This document shows positions 47,565-59,005 of a stretch of DNA of 64,000 nt, piece by piece (within the stretch, counting starts at the first letter, position 1; each line of letters begins with the position of its first letter). The stretch is from Pithys albifrons albifrons (Eukaryota; Chordata; Aves; Passeriformes; Thamnophilidae): positions 1,356,501 to 1,420,500 of the forward strand of contig NC_092465.1 in the NCBI RefSeq assembly GCF_047495875.1. Direction: 5' to 3'. The notes beneath the pieces were generated by a model. That model ran no database searches. It saw only the letters and a program-made list of their open reading frames with translations, and was not told where the DNA came from. Made by a program: the position numbers and the translations under genes.

Positions 47565-48090
47565 AGGGCAGGGCAGGGGGCACAGAGCAGGAATTTCTGC
47601 ATGGAAAGGGTGGGCAGGCACTGGCAGGGGCTGCCCAGGGAGGTTTGGAGTGCCCAGCCCTGGAGGTGCCCAAGGCAGGACTGGCCGTGGCACTGACTGC
47701 TCTGGGCTGGGGGACAAGGTGGGCATCAGGCACAGGGTGGGCTCCAGGGGCTGGCAGGGCTTTGCCAAGGTGGGCATCGGGCACAGGGTGGGCTCCATGG
47801 GCTGGGAGGGCTTTGCCAAGGTGGGCATTGGGCACAGGGTGGGCTCTGTGGGCTGGGGGGGCTTTGCCAAGGTGGGCATCGGGCACAGGGTGGGCTCCAT
47901 GGGCTGGGAGGGCTTTGCCAAGGTGGGCATTGGGCACAGGGTGGGCTCTGTGGGCTGGGGGGGCTTTGCCAAGGTGGGCATCGGGCACAGGGTGGGCTCC
48001 ATGGGCTGGGAGGGCTTTGCCAAGGTGGGCATCGGGCACAGGGTGGGCTCCATGGGCTGGGAGGGCTTTGCCAGCCTGAGCAATCCTAGG
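47565..48090 (+). mobile_element. CR1 3' fragment expanded into a 51-bp array
   Basis: GCATGGAAAGGGTGGGCAGG, GGGGCTGCCCAGGGAGGTTT, GGAGGTGCCCAAGGCAGGAC, then seven 51-bp units of the CR1 end and CAATCCTAGGATTGTG. Confidence 0.85.
47710..48075. repeat. 51-bp minisatellite built from a CR1 3' end
   Basis: Seven units of GGCTTTGCCAAGGTGGGCAT, CGGGCACAGGGTGGGCTC and CATGGGCTGGGAGG. The marker TTTGCCAAGG is spaced 51 bp (47761, 47812, 47863). It lies inside a plus-sense CR1 copy and ends about 60 bp from the GALNT13 exon at 48136. Confidence 0.95.
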
Positions 48091-48135
48091 ATTGTGCCAA
48101 GGACCCCCCGAGGCTGCCCCCAGCCCCCCGGGTAC

Positions 48136-48270
48136 CTCGGCATCGTACTCCCACAGCTGGTTGCCCCTCAGGTGGTGGCACTTGAGCATGAGGATGGGCC
48201 CGTTGAGCCGCGACACGTCCAGGCACAGGTCGTCGGTGCGGATCTCCTTGTCGGCCGTGTAGGAGAACAC
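48136..48270 (-). CDS. GALNT13: GALNT13 internal exon: lectin beta repeat
   Basis: 135 bp, 45 codons, phase 0 at both ends. It encodes [20 protein letters not shown] to [10 protein letters not shown]. The beta-repeat CLD and a QLW (QxW) motif are intact. Acceptor CTGTCCCAG, donor GTACCC. The exon lies between two arrays: one of 51-bp units ends about 60 bp beyond the donor, and one of about 39-bp units begins right at the acceptor, supplying its pyrimidine tract. The frame is open on both sides (48948 down to 47335), so only homology fixes the exon edges. Confidence 0.95.
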
Positions 48271-48271
48271 C

Positions 48272-48742
48272 TGGGACAGGGGGGGACAGTGGGTGACACA
48301 CCCCACTTGGGGACACAGGGGGACAGTGGGTGACACCATCCCTGCTGGGGACACGGGGGGACAGTGGGTGACACCACCCCTGCTGGGGACACAGGGGGGA
48401 CAGTGGGTGACACCATCCCTGCTGGGGACAGGGGGGGACAGTGGGTGACACCATCTCACCTGGGGACAGGGGGACAGTGGGTGACACCACCCCTGCTGGG
48501 GACACAGGGGGGACAGTGGGTGACACCACCCCTGCTGGGGACACAGCGGGGACAGTGGGTGACACCATCCCACCTGGGGACAGGGGGACAGTGGGTGACA
48601 CCACCCCTGCTGGGGACACAGGGGGACAGTGGGTGACACCATCCCTGCTGGGGACACAGGGGGGACAGTGGGTGACACCACCCCTGCTGGGGACACAGGG
48701 GGACAGTGGGTGACACCACCCCTGCTGGGGAGGGACAACAGA
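48272..48742. repeat. About 39-bp minisatellite at a GALNT13 3' splice site
   Basis: About 12 units of GGGGACAGTGGGTGACACCA followed by CCCCTGCTGGGGACACAGG. On the minus (sense) strand each unit contains CTGTGTCCCCAG, resembling the true acceptor CTGTCCCAG at 48271. Confidence 0.95.
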
Positions 48743-48775
48743 TCACAGCACCCCACCTGGAGACACACGGGGGAG

Positions 48776-49455
48776 GGGACACAATGGGTCACCCACCCCG
48801 CCCTGGGGCTGTCCAGCCCCGCAGTGGCCAAGGGAGGGTGGGCAGGGCTGAGGGGACACAATGGGTCACCCACCCCGCCCTGGGGCTGCCCAGCCCCGCA
48901 GTGGCCAAGGGAGGGTGGGCAGAGCTGAGGGGACAATGGGTCACCCACCCTGCCCTAGGGCTGCCCAGCCCCGCAGTGGCCAAAGGAGGGTGGGCAGGGC
49001 TGAGGGGACAATGGGTCACCCACCCCGCCCTGGGGCTGCCCAGCCCCGCAGTGGCCAAAGGAGGGTGGGCAGGGCTGAGGGGACAATGGGTCACCCACCC
49101 CGCCCTGGGGCTGCCCAGCCCCGCAGTGGCCAAAGGAGGGTGGGCAGGGCTGAGGGGACACAATGGGTCACCCACCCCGCCCTGGGGCTGCCCAGCCCCG
49201 CAGTGGCCAAAGGAGGGTGGGCAGCGCTGAGGGGACAATGGGTCACCCACCCCACCCTGGGGCTGCCCAGCCCCGCAGTGGCCAAAGGAGGGTGGGCAGG
49301 GCTGAGGGGACAATGGGTCACCCACCCCGCCCTGGGGCTGCCCAGCCCCGCAGTGGCCAAGGGAGGGTGGGCAGGGCTGAGGGGACACAATGGGTCACCC
49401 ACCCCGCCCTGGGGCTGCCCAGCCCCGCAGTGGCCAAAGGAGGGTGGGCAGCGCT
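48776..49455. repeat. 72-75-bp minisatellite, nine units
   Basis: Units of AATGGGTCACCCACCCCGCC, CTGGGGCTGCCCAGCCCCGC and AGTGGCCAAAGGAGGGTGGG then CAGGGCTGAGGGGAC. The last unit runs into a CR1 3' end at 49450. Confidence 0.95.
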
Positions 49456-49545
49456 TGGAGCAGCCTGGGCTGGTGGGAGGTGCTGGGGTGGGAACAGGAT
49501 GAGCTTTGAGGTCCCTTCCAAGCCAACCATTGTGGGTTCCACGGG
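49440..49545 (+). mobile_element. CR1 3' fragment at the end of an array
   Basis: GCTTGGAGCAGCCTGGGCTG, GTGGGAGGTGCTGGGGTGGG, GAGCTTTGAGGTCCCTTCC. Confidence 0.8.
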
Positions 49546-51145
49546 TAAGAGATGCCTGAATTGAGAACTCAGGAAGCTGGGCTTGGAAAACTCACCATGG
49601 TGAGGAAGAATAATGAATGCTAATTAAGGTGATGTCAAATCACCAGGCTGGCATCGGGTCCCAACCATATTAATTACAGAGATAACGATATTAATGGCAC
49701 CTAAAAACAGAGGGTGAGAACACCTTGTACAGCTAATTACAGAATGTGTTTCACAGCAGCCATTCCACTGGCAGCCAAAATGTCCCTGGAAACCTTGGGA
49801 TTTTAGTGTCCTCTTCTCCAGGGGGTCTCAGGAGCTGAGGGAAGGGCCCTGGGGCTGCTCATCTGGGAAAGGTCTCAGAGTGGAGGGGAAGAGAAAGGTT
49901 CTCCTAAGGAAAAGCAAACTAAAATTGGGAAAATGAGGCTGGAATGCATCCTGGAAGGAGCAAGGGGAAGGAGGAGGCACAGCAAGATCTGACCTCCAAA
50001 ACTGGACCAGAATTGGTCTCCAGGTGGAGTCAGGGATGGGGAACACGGAGCCTGTTTGGGAACACCCCGGCCCTTCCCACCCTGTGCTGGCCACGAGCAG
50101 GGACTGGGGGCTCAGGGCTGCCCCACCCCAGCCACAGTCACACAACTAAAACACTGAAAATTAGCATTAACTGAGGATTAATTAGGAATTAGAATTAATT
50201 AGGAATTAGAATTATTTAAGCAGCAGAAGAATTTTAAAAATTCAAATTAATTAAAAACATACTTGACTTAAAATAACTTTAAAAGTCCCTTAATTATTTC
50301 CCTTGCACAACCCAGAGAAACCCGAGTGAATCAGCTCTGCTCATTTGAGTCCCAGGTACCAGAATATGCAAATTTTACACTAATTAACACACACAGTAGG
50401 TACAGTCAGGGCTGGTATGAGGAGCCCAACAATTCCATTCACCTTCCAACCCCTCCAAGGGAGACACCCCACAGACCCACTATTGGAATTTCCACTCAAC
50501 TCCCAGGAATTGCCTGTATATTTATTATATATATTATTGTCTATTTATTATATATATTATTGTGTATTTATTTGCATATTTACCATACACACATTTAGGA
50601 ACAGCCACATTTAGGGAGCTTCTTTCCCATTTCATTTTTGGAAGGATTTTCCCCTCCAACTCCAGAAAATAAATTAAAATTCACGATCAAATTTTTTAGT
50701 GTTTTTGTCTGAAACATGACACACATTTCTAATTAACAGCAGGAAAATATTCAGTATATTCACTGGGTTATTTCACTGGGCCTCTGGATATGCACCCAGA
50801 CGTCCTCAAATTTGGAGCTGATGCTCAAGGAAAGGGCTGAGCACTCCTAAAATTCTGCTGCTCAAAATCTCAACTATTCTGGAATGTTCATTGATTATAT
50901 CATTGTCATATAAAACAGAACTTGAATAGAGATTTCAAAATGAAAATATTTATATAAAACACAATATTTTATATAAAATGTAATGGTTTAATGTAATTTT
51001 TTTTCACTAATATTTTTAATAGTGACCCAAGAACACTGAGGGACCCCAGGACAAGCCCCAGCCCTGCCTGGAGGAGTTTCAGCTCTCACACCACTCACAC
51101 CAGTCACTGCACACCTGACCCCTTTTCCTTCCCTCTGCCCCTCAC

Positions 51146-51244
51146 CTGGTTCCCTCCCATTCCATGGCAGTTGAAAATTCCCACTTTCTCGTTCTCCTTG
51201 CGGCCCATGTTGTCCAAGCACTGGTTGGTCTCAACGTTCCTGAT
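51146..51244 (-). CDS. GALNT13: GALNT13 internal exon: lectin alpha repeat
   Basis: 99 bp, 33 codons, phase 0 at both ends (TTTCAG acceptor, GTGAGG donor). It encodes [20 protein letters not shown] to CHGMGGNQ, essentially identical to the vertebrate family. It carries the alpha-repeat CLD motif, whose Asp binds GalNAc in ricin-type lectin repeats. Unlike its neighbours, it is not abutted by a tandem array; a 20-bp-unit array starts about 310 bp upstream in the transcript sense. Confidence 0.96.
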
Positions 51245-51555
51245 CTGAAGCAAGAAGAGAGGGGAGATATTCCATGAGGAAAGTCTGTAAGTGGGTCCTT
51301 TGTGCAGAAAACATCCCGTTCCTAGAGGAGACAGCACCTTTCCCATGCATTCAAATATGAGGGTTTATTTATTTATTTTTGTTTATTTATTTATGCTCAA
51401 AATCTGCCAGTGCCTCACACTCCCTAAAGGTGACTAATTACAGAGAGCACAATGAGATTTTAAACTCCTTTTTAAGGGGGAAAAGCCTTTGAGGGAAATC
51501 TCGGTCAATTCTCATTCTGTTCAGACTGCTCTGTATGCAGGGTCAGTTCTGAGCA

Positions 51556-52672
51556 TCGTTTCCCTGGCATGGGGCATCATTCCCCTGGCATGGGGCATCG
51601 TTTCCCTGGGATGGGGCATCATTCTCCTGGGACTGGGCATAATCCTCCTGGGATGGGGCATCACTCTCCTGGGATGGGGCATCACTCTCCTGGGATGGGG
51701 CATTGATTTCCTGGGGCATCATTTCCCCTGGGATGGGGAATCGTTCTCCCGGGATGGGGCATCTTTTCCCTGGGATGGGGCATCGTTCTCCTGGCATGGG
51801 GCATCTTTTCCCTGGGATGGGGAATCATTTTCCTGGGATGGGGCATCGTTCTCCTGGGACTGGGCATAATTCTCCTGGAATGGGGCATCGTTCTCCTGGG
51901 ATGGGGCATCGTTCTCCTGGGATGGGGCATCGTTCTCCTGGGATGGGGCATCGGTCCCCTGGGATGGGGCATCGGTCCCCTGGGATGGGGCATCGGTCCC
52001 CTGGGATAGGGTATCACTCTCCTGGGATGGGGCATTGATTTCCTGGGGCATCACTCCCCTGGGATGGGGCATCGTTCTCCTGGGATGGGGCATCGTTCTC
52101 CTGGGGCATCATTTCCCCAGGATGGGGAATCACTCTCCTGGGATGGGGCATCGTTTCCCTGGGATGGGGCATCCTTCTCCTGGGATGGGGTATCATTTCC
52201 CTGGGATGGGGCATCATTCTCCTGGGATGGGGCATCCTTCCCCTTGGATGGGGCATCGGTCCCCTGGGATAGGGTATCACTCTCCTGGGATGGGGCATCG
52301 TTCTCCTGGGATAGGGTATCATTTCCCTGGCATGGGGCATCATTTCCCTGGCATGGGGCATCCTTCTCCTGGGATGGGGCATCGTTCTCCTGGGATGGGG
52401 CATCGTTCTCCTGGGATGGGGCATCGTTCTCCTGGGGCATCTTTTCCCTGGGATAGGGCATCTTTTCCCTGGGATAGGGCATCTTTTCCCTGGGATGGGG
52501 TATCATTTCCCTGGGATGGGGCATCATTCCCCTGGGACTGGGCATCACTCTCCTGGGATGGGGCATCATTCCCCTGGGACTGAGCATCGTTCTCCTGGGA
52601 TGAGGCATCATTTCCCTGGGATGGGGCATCATTTCCCTGGCATGGAGCATCATTTCCCTGGCATGGGGCACC
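51556..52672. repeat. 20-bp minisatellite (CTCCTGGGATGGGGCATCGT)
   Basis: About 55 units. Variants include TCCCTGGGATGGGGCATC and TCCTGGGACTGGGCATAAT, and one block with CCTGGGGCATC joints recurs near 51710, 52040, 52098 and 52430. Confidence 0.96.
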
Positions 52673-53689
52673 CTTCTCCTGCTTTGGGGCTGAAAATCCC
52701 CTTTCCTGCTCCAGCAGCAGCAGCTGGAACAGCCAAGCAGGGGCTGGAATTCCCAGCTCCCCAGCTGCTGTTTCCATGGGAACTGAGGCCAGCCTGGCAA
52801 AAATAAGGTGTTCTAATAACTGTTTGTGACTTTCTCAGACTTTCATTTTCCAGGCTGACAATGTGGTCCAAACCCACGTTATTTGACACCTGTTAGATGA
52901 GTTCTGTCCTCCCTGTAAAACCACATTTCACTTTATTGTGGCATAATTTAACTGGGAACCCAACGGTGCCTTTTCTTTCTCCCTACAATGGCAACTTTCA
53001 ATAGGAAATTACATCCCTGGATGTTAAAAAAAAAAAGAAGAAGAAAAAGCCATTTTTTCATTTGGTTGTTATTCTATCCTCAAATCAACCCATTCAAGAG
53101 CTTTTAAAAGTCAGCGTAGGTACCACTCAATAGAATGTTTTTAACAGTGAATTAGTTGAATTTTAAGGAGATTTCAGCTCCTGGTGGTATAAACCCAAGG
53201 CATTATTAGGGATGTCTGTGCTCCTCAGCTCCAGGCAACGTGGCTGGAACACACTCAATGAGCAAAGATATTTCTTTTCTAAAAAAAAAGCCAAAAAAAG
53301 CTTTTTCTAGTCACTTTCTAAGCGATAAGGGATGATGGAAAGTTCCCTTCAACTGCTGCATATTCATTATGTCAAAATATTAGTCCCAAACCTCACTTCT
53401 CCCATCCACTGCTCCATTTAAAAGATAAATTTGGATGGGGAACATTTGGAATGTACACTCAGTTTATGGATGAATTTTTAATGGTGAGTAGATACATTTA
53501 GGGCAGCAATTCCCCCTTAAAAGGGCTTAAAGCAAATAGAAGGGGCCCAGAATAAAGAGAAATAACCCCCAGGACTGCAGGGCAGCCTCAGCCTTTCCCA
53601 CACCCTCCCAGCTCCCTGCTGGGTCTGTTTGCTCAGAGCACCCACTGGGTTGGGACACTGCACGTACTGGTTCCCTTTCCTCCCTGCCC

Positions 53690-54010
53690 ACTGCACTTAC
53701 TGGTTCCCTTCACTTACTGGTTTCCTTTCCTCACTGCCCACTGCACTTACTGGTTTGCTGTGATTACTGGTTTTCTGAACAACTGCTCTCCTTTACTTCC
53801 CAGTTTCCTGCTCTCCTGTTCCCTGCTCTCCCAGTTTCTTGCACTCCTGTTTCCAGCTCTACCAGTTTCCTGCTCTCCTGTTTCCTGCTCTCCTGTTCCC
53901 TTCTCTCCCAGTTTCCCCACTCCTGTTCCCTTCTCTCCCAGTTTCCCACACTCCTGTTCCCTGCTCTCCTGTTCCCAGGTCTCCAAGTTTCCCCACACCT
54001 GTTTCCTGCT
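53690..54010. repeat. Degenerate pyrimidine-rich repeat (TTCCTGCTCTCCCAG)
   Basis: Irregular short units of CACTTACTGGTTCCCTT and then TTTCCTGCTCTCCTG and TTCCCTGCTCTCCCAG. They run into the next, more regular array. Confidence 0.85.
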
Positions 54011-54019
54011 CTCCCAGTT

Positions 54020-54617
54020 TCCCACACCCCCCGCCCATCCCGTCCCCCTCCCAGCCCAGTCCAGCCCGTCCCAGCCCATCCCGTCCCTCTCCCAACCCAT
54101 CCCGTACCTCTCCCATCCCATCCCGTACCTCTCCCAGCCCATCCCCTCCCTCTCCCAGCCCATCCCGCACCTCTCCCAGCCCATCCCGCACCTCTCCCAG
54201 CCCATCCCGCACCTCTCCCATCCCATCCCTCTCCCAGCCCATCCCATCCCTCTCCCAGCCCATCCCCGTACCTCTCCCATCCCATCCCGTCCCTCTCCCA
54301 GCCCATCCCGCACCTCTCCCAGCCCATCTCCGCACCTCTCCCAGCCCATCCCCTCCCTCTTCCAGCCCATCCCGCACCTCTCCCAGCCCCTCCCTCTCCC
54401 AGCCCATCTCCGCTCCTCTCCCAGCCCATCCCCGCACCTCTCCCAGCCCATCCCCGCACCTCTCCCAGCCCATCCCGTCCCTCCCCCATCCCATCCCTCT
54501 CCCAGCCCATCCCATCCCTCCCCCATCCCATCCCATCCCTCCCCCATCCCATCCCATCCCTCCCCCATCCCATCCCATCCCTCCCCCATCCCATCCTTCT
54601 CCCAGCCCGTCCCGCAC
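54020..54617. repeat. 20-22-bp minisatellite containing copies of a GALNT13 splice donor
   Basis: About 28 units of CTCTCCCAGCCCATCCCGCAC and variants. The 17 bases CCCGCACCTCTCCCAGC at 54611-54627 span the true exon-intron junction and also occur unchanged inside the array (for example around 54166, 54188 and 54373). Eleven donor-like copies end at exon-equivalent positions 54108, 54129, 54171, 54192, 54213, 54272, 54314, 54336, 54378, 54438 and 54460. Confidence 0.95.
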
Positions 54618-54757
54618 CTCTCCCAGCGAGTAGTAGCGCCGCGGGATCTGCGAGTCAGGGTAGACGTTCTCCAGGTACCAGGAGAAGGGTTTGCACTTGA
54701 GGCTCTCCCTCAGGGCCTTCCTGACGGACACATCTCCATAATCCACCTTCACCACCC
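54618..54757 (-). CDS. GALNT13: GALNT13 internal exon: catalytic-lectin linker
   Basis: 140 bp: two bases completing Gly, then 46 codons from [17 protein letters not shown] through [17 protein letters not shown] to YYSLGE. The text PRRYYSLGE and [12 protein letters not shown] fits GALNT13 better than GALNT1 (which I recall as PRHYFSLGE). It joins catalytic and ricin-type lectin domains. Acceptor TTGCAG; donor GAG|GTGCGG, phase 0, placed by homology to the next exon start. The donor is the near edge of a tandem array that repeats the same splice-site sequence, and the reading frame stays open through that array to 53859. That makes the donor choice worth checking in RNA. Confidence 0.95.
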
Positions 54758-54881
54758 CTGCAACAGAGAGAGAGTCCATCAAATCCCGTTTTGGTGCCAT
54801 CCCAGAGCTGCCTCCAGCTGCCACCAGTGCCCCTTTATCCATCCGTGTGCTGGGCTGGGCTGGGGGGCAGCGGGATGGGAG

Positions 54882-55065
54882 GGATGGGCAGTGGGACGGG
54901 AGGGATGGGCAGTGGGATGGGAGGGATGGACAGTGGGATGGGCAGTGGTACAGGAGGGATGGGCAGTGGGGACAGGAGGGATGGATGGTGGGATGGGAGG
55001 GATGGGCAGTGTGATGGGAGGGATGGGCAGTGGGATGGGATGGGCAGTGGGATGGGATGGGAGGG
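54882..55065. repeat. 21-bp minisatellite (GGGATGGGAGGGATGGGCAGT)
   Basis: About nine units with GGGACAGG and shortened variants, lying about 125 bp upstream (transcript sense) of the GALNT13 exon at 54757. G-rich on the plus strand. Confidence 0.93.
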
Positions 55066-55964
55066 ATGGGGTAGGCACTGAGATGTTGAGATGGGGACAT
55101 TTTGGTGGGTTTTTGGCACTGGAAACTGCCCCCTTTCTCTTCCAAGTGTCTTCCCTTTCTCTCCTAAATGCATGTGGATAACATTCCCTGATCCCAAACT
55201 CCTGTATTTTGTGTATTCCTCAGCCTGCCCCAGCCTGCACACACCCCCTGCTCTGTCTCCAAGAAGCTCCTCATCTCTGTGGATCCCAGCAACCCATTCC
55301 CCTCTGCTCCATTGCCAGCCAAGCCATAATAAATCCATCCCTATTTATTGCCACCACTTGCTGGATAATCGATGGGACTCAGAGGAACCACAAACATAAG
55401 GAATGACTAAAATCTGCTCACACTGAATAAGGGAACTGCAGGAAAATGTCCTTGGGTGCAACAAAGGAACGAAACCCCACAGGAAGCTGCAAAAAGTATT
55501 GAGTGAAAACACCTCAGGTAAGCAGCAGATTGTTGGAGGGAAGCAGCAGATGTGTTGGCAGAACAGCAAATTAAAGGGTCCCTGCCTTGTATTACACCTG
55601 CTTTGTTCTTCCCTAATAGGCACGTCCTGAAAATGGGCACCCAAGGGCACAGCTCCAAATTCGGAAGGAGATCTCAATTCCTGGTGGTAAACATGGAAAA
55701 ATAATCACCTGGAATGAAACCAAAGAACTGACAATAATTTTATTTATGTAAGAATAGCCCTTGAAAAACTTAACCCTTGTTAGAGATTTGCTGCACTTTG
55801 GTGACTGGAAAAGCCTGAGATGAAGTGGTGGTTTTATTGAGGTGATTTTCAGTGTATTCAGGTGGAAAACAACATGACCAGAGAAGTCACTCTGTGCACA
55901 TCTGGCTGTAGCTCAGCTTTGAACATCTGGATCAGCAGCTTCCCTTCCATTTAAAGGGGAAATC

Positions 55965-56370
55965 TCATCATGGAATCCTGGAATGGTTTGGGTGGGAAGG
56001 GACATAAAGCCCATTCAGTGCCACCCCTGCCATGGCCAGGGATACCTCCCACTGTCCCAGGTGGCTCCAGCCTGACCTTGGACACTCCCAGGGATCCAGG
56101 GGCAGCCACAGCTTCTCTGCCCACCCTCCCAGCCACCAATCCCTTCCCAATATCCCCTTTCCCAGCCCTGCCCTCTGGCAGTGGGAAGCCATTCCCTGTG
56201 TCCTGTCCCTCCATGCCTTGTCCCCAGTCCCTCTCCAGCTCTCCTGGAGCCCCTTCAGGCCCTGGCAGGGGCTCTCAGGTGTCCCTGGAGCCTTCCCTTC
56301 TCCAGGAGAACATTCCCAGCTCTCCCAGCCTGGCTCCAGAGGGATCCAGCCCAGCAGCATCTCCATAAAC
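55965..56370 (-). mobile_element. CR1 LINE 3' fragment
   Basis: TCATGGAATCCTGGAATGGT, GGGACATAAAGCCCATTCAG and the complete CR1 order to GGGATCCAGCCCAGCAGC. Confidence 0.9.
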
Positions 56371-58394
56371 ATCAGTGTAAGAGCAAGGAACCACCTGAGT
56401 GTGATCCTGTGCTGTTGATGTCCATCAATTACACTGATAATTTACTGACTAACAGTGAGGATAATGGACAGCTGGCTGCTAAATAGGCAGCCAGATTAGC
56501 TGCTATTAAGGAAATAAATTAATAGCTTAATAGAGATGCCAATGAAAGACTGACATGGGGGAGGGAGAGAGAAGTGCTGAAAATAAACGAGTGTTGGGCA
56601 CGTTCTGCCCCCTGGGCTGGGGGGAGTTGGAGCTGCAGGTCTGGGCCAGGCTCCAAGGGAAACCCAAAGCTCCCTCTCCAGTGCAGAGTTCCACTGAACC
56701 AAAGAGACAAGTGTTCCTCACTGCAAGGATATTTTGGGAATTTTTCCCTTATTTTAAATCTAGGCTGGATGTGTTAAAGGTGCTGGTTCCTGACTCACCT
56801 CAGCACGTGGCAACAAACAGGAACAGCCCCATGGCCACACTCAGGGGGAGCAGAAATAAAGAGGTTTTCCTCATCTACCCCCAGGGATGAGGGAAGGCAG
56901 CAATTTAAAACATGTCCAAGACCCCAAACCATTTCAGATGGGCTTTCCTTCAGCAGAATTCCATCTTTGCAAGCAACTCCACTGACCAAATTTCAATTTG
57001 GAATAGAATTATTAAGTGTGTACCCTAATTATGCTGAGAGATGATACATTTAATGCTCTTTGCTGGAACAGCCACTGGCTCCTGTGTCTCCTGGGACTCC
57101 AGCTGAGGAATCCCACCCATCAGGTCCAGGAGCAGTGGGGAGATGGAGAACCCCTTCAGAGACCTAATTCCTGACACCCAACTTGCTTTGTTCTCCAGCA
57201 GAATTATCTAGACCTCTATTTTTCTGATTAATAAACTAAGGAAAAAGGATAAAAAATCAGATTAACAACATCTGGGACAATTTGTGATCTTTAGGAAAGA
57301 CCTATTAAAAAAACCCCTGCCATTTCCTACACATTGTTATGGAGAATTTTCAGTTAAAATGCTAATTTTATTTTCTAAATCCTTTCTGCTCTGTTTGCTC
57401 CCTAATGCTGGGGAACATCATTATCTCATTTTATCCCTCAATTAATACAGCACATTAATAAATAGCTTCAAAAGAGAGCAGAAAACACAAAGACCACCTA
57501 CACCAAAATTCTTTCCTGTGACTGGAACAGCCAGACAGGAAACTTGGGAGTTCCACAAACCTTGTCCTGCCAACACCACTTTTAGTGACCTTTTTCACCC
57601 TTTTCTTTCAACAAAACTGTGCTCAGGGGCTCTCTGGGGGGATTTTGCCTCCACACCTTGGGGCAAACAGGGAAATGTGTGACTGGAAAGAGGAGAGGGC
57701 ACATTCCTAAGCAGAGACTCGCAGCTGTCTGGGCTCATTTCCCAAGGGAATGGGAGTTTTCCTTCACTTTCCTTCTCCAGGCCCTTGTCCCAAGTCCCAC
57801 CCTCAGCTCTCCTTAATGTACCTACAAGGTACAGAAACATAAAGACCTTTTTCACACCATTAACAGGGCACTTTAAATGTGAATCATTATTTTTATGGTG
57901 CTTTACATTTGTTGTCTCCCCAGGGGTTTTCCAGGATGGATCCAGAATGTTTTGTGCAGCCACAGGACAGGTGGGGAAACAGGAGCAGACTCAGAGTGTT
58001 CTGCCTTCACAGCCTGTGGTCAAATCCTGGCACCTGATCCCTGACTGGGACATCCCAAACCCCTGGAAAAATCCAAGCCCCAGAGGAGCTTGTGGGAAAA
58101 GCAGGATTGCAGCTGGAATGAGCTGAGGTGGAGCAACAGGAGGGGAAATGCAAAATTCACATGGGGAGGATTTACTTCTTGGGGACTGAAAATTTAAACT
58201 GCCTCTGCTGCACCAGAATTCAAATTGGAAGGAAGTGTAAAGATGGGAAAATGTGGAAATTATCCCAGAGCACAGAATAGAACACCACCAATCATTTCCC
58301 TGCCCGTGGCTGCTCCAGCACCCGGGGGAAGGAGATCCTGGCACTGAGCACCCAAAGGGCTCCTGCTCTCCATGCCCGACCCAGAACATCTCTG

Positions 58395-59005
58395 CTGCCT
58401 CTACACTGTGTCCTCTCTGCTCCCTCTCCACTGGTGCCCTCTCTGCTGCCTCTCCCACCGTGTCCTCTCTGCTGCCTCTCCACTGTGTCCTCTCTGCTCC
58501 CTCTCCACTGGTGTCCTCTCTGCTGCCTCTCCACTGTGTCCTCTCTGCTCCCTCTCCACTGGTGTCCTCTCTGCTCCCTCTCCACTGTGTCCTCTCTGCT
58601 CCCTCTCCATTGGTGTCCTCTCTGCTCCCTCTCCCATCGTGTCCTCTCTGCTCCCTCTCCATTGGTGTCCTCTCTGCTCCCTCTCCCATCGTGTCCTCTC
58701 TGCTGCCTCTCCCCCTGTGTCCTCTCTGCTGCCTCTCCCCCTGTGTCCTCTCTGCTCCCTCTCCACTGGTGTCCTCTCTGCTGCCTCTCCCACTGTGTCC
58801 TCTCTGCTGCTTTTCCCTCTGTGTCCTCTCTGCTGCCTCTCCCCCTGTGTCCCCTCTGCTGCCCCTCCCTCTGTGTCCTCTCTGCTGCCTCTCCACCGTG
58901 TCCTCTGCTCCCTCTCCACTGTGTCCTCTCTGCTGCCTCTCCACCGTGTCCTCTCTGCTCCCTCTCCACTGTGTCCTCTCTGCTGCCTCTCCACTGGTGT
59001 CCTCT
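58395..59005. repeat. About 23-bp minisatellite (GTCCTCTCTGCTGCCTCTCC)
   Basis: About 27 units of TGTCCTCTCTGCTGCCTCTC or TCCCTCTCCACTG variants. Confidence 0.95.

Larger units (their letters stand above)
39983..48135 (-). other. GALNT13 intron between beta-repeat exon and first alternative last exon
   Basis: Flanked by the GTACCC donor and CCCCCAG acceptor. It holds five arrays (40.1, 41.4, 42.9, 44.3-46.1 and 47.7 kb) and CR1 fragments. The stretches 41485-41870, 43720-44320, 46080-46870 and 47065-47560 have no feature I can name. Confidence 0.85.
48271..51145 (-). other. GALNT13 intron between alpha- and beta-repeat exons
   Basis: 2.9 kb. Two adjacent arrays (48272-49455) occupy its 3' part. 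The stretch 49550-51140 is unique and largely AT-rich, with a duplicated TATTTATTATATATATTATT motif near 50518-50562; nothing else is recognised there. Confidence 0.85.
51245..54617 (-). other. GALNT13 intron between linker and alpha-repeat exons
   Basis: 3.4 kb. Arrays lie at 51556-52672 and 53690-54617. The second touches the 5' splice site. The stretch 52810-53680 is unique and AT-rich, with no recognised feature. Confidence 0.85.

Noticed and set aside
54618..54757. Assigning the gene to GALNT1
   Set aside because: [21 protein letters not shown] and the RNMTLGA ending fit GALNT13. I recall GALNT1 with PRHYFSLGE and an ending of LPEIF. KCNJ3 next door also fits GALNT13 synteny.
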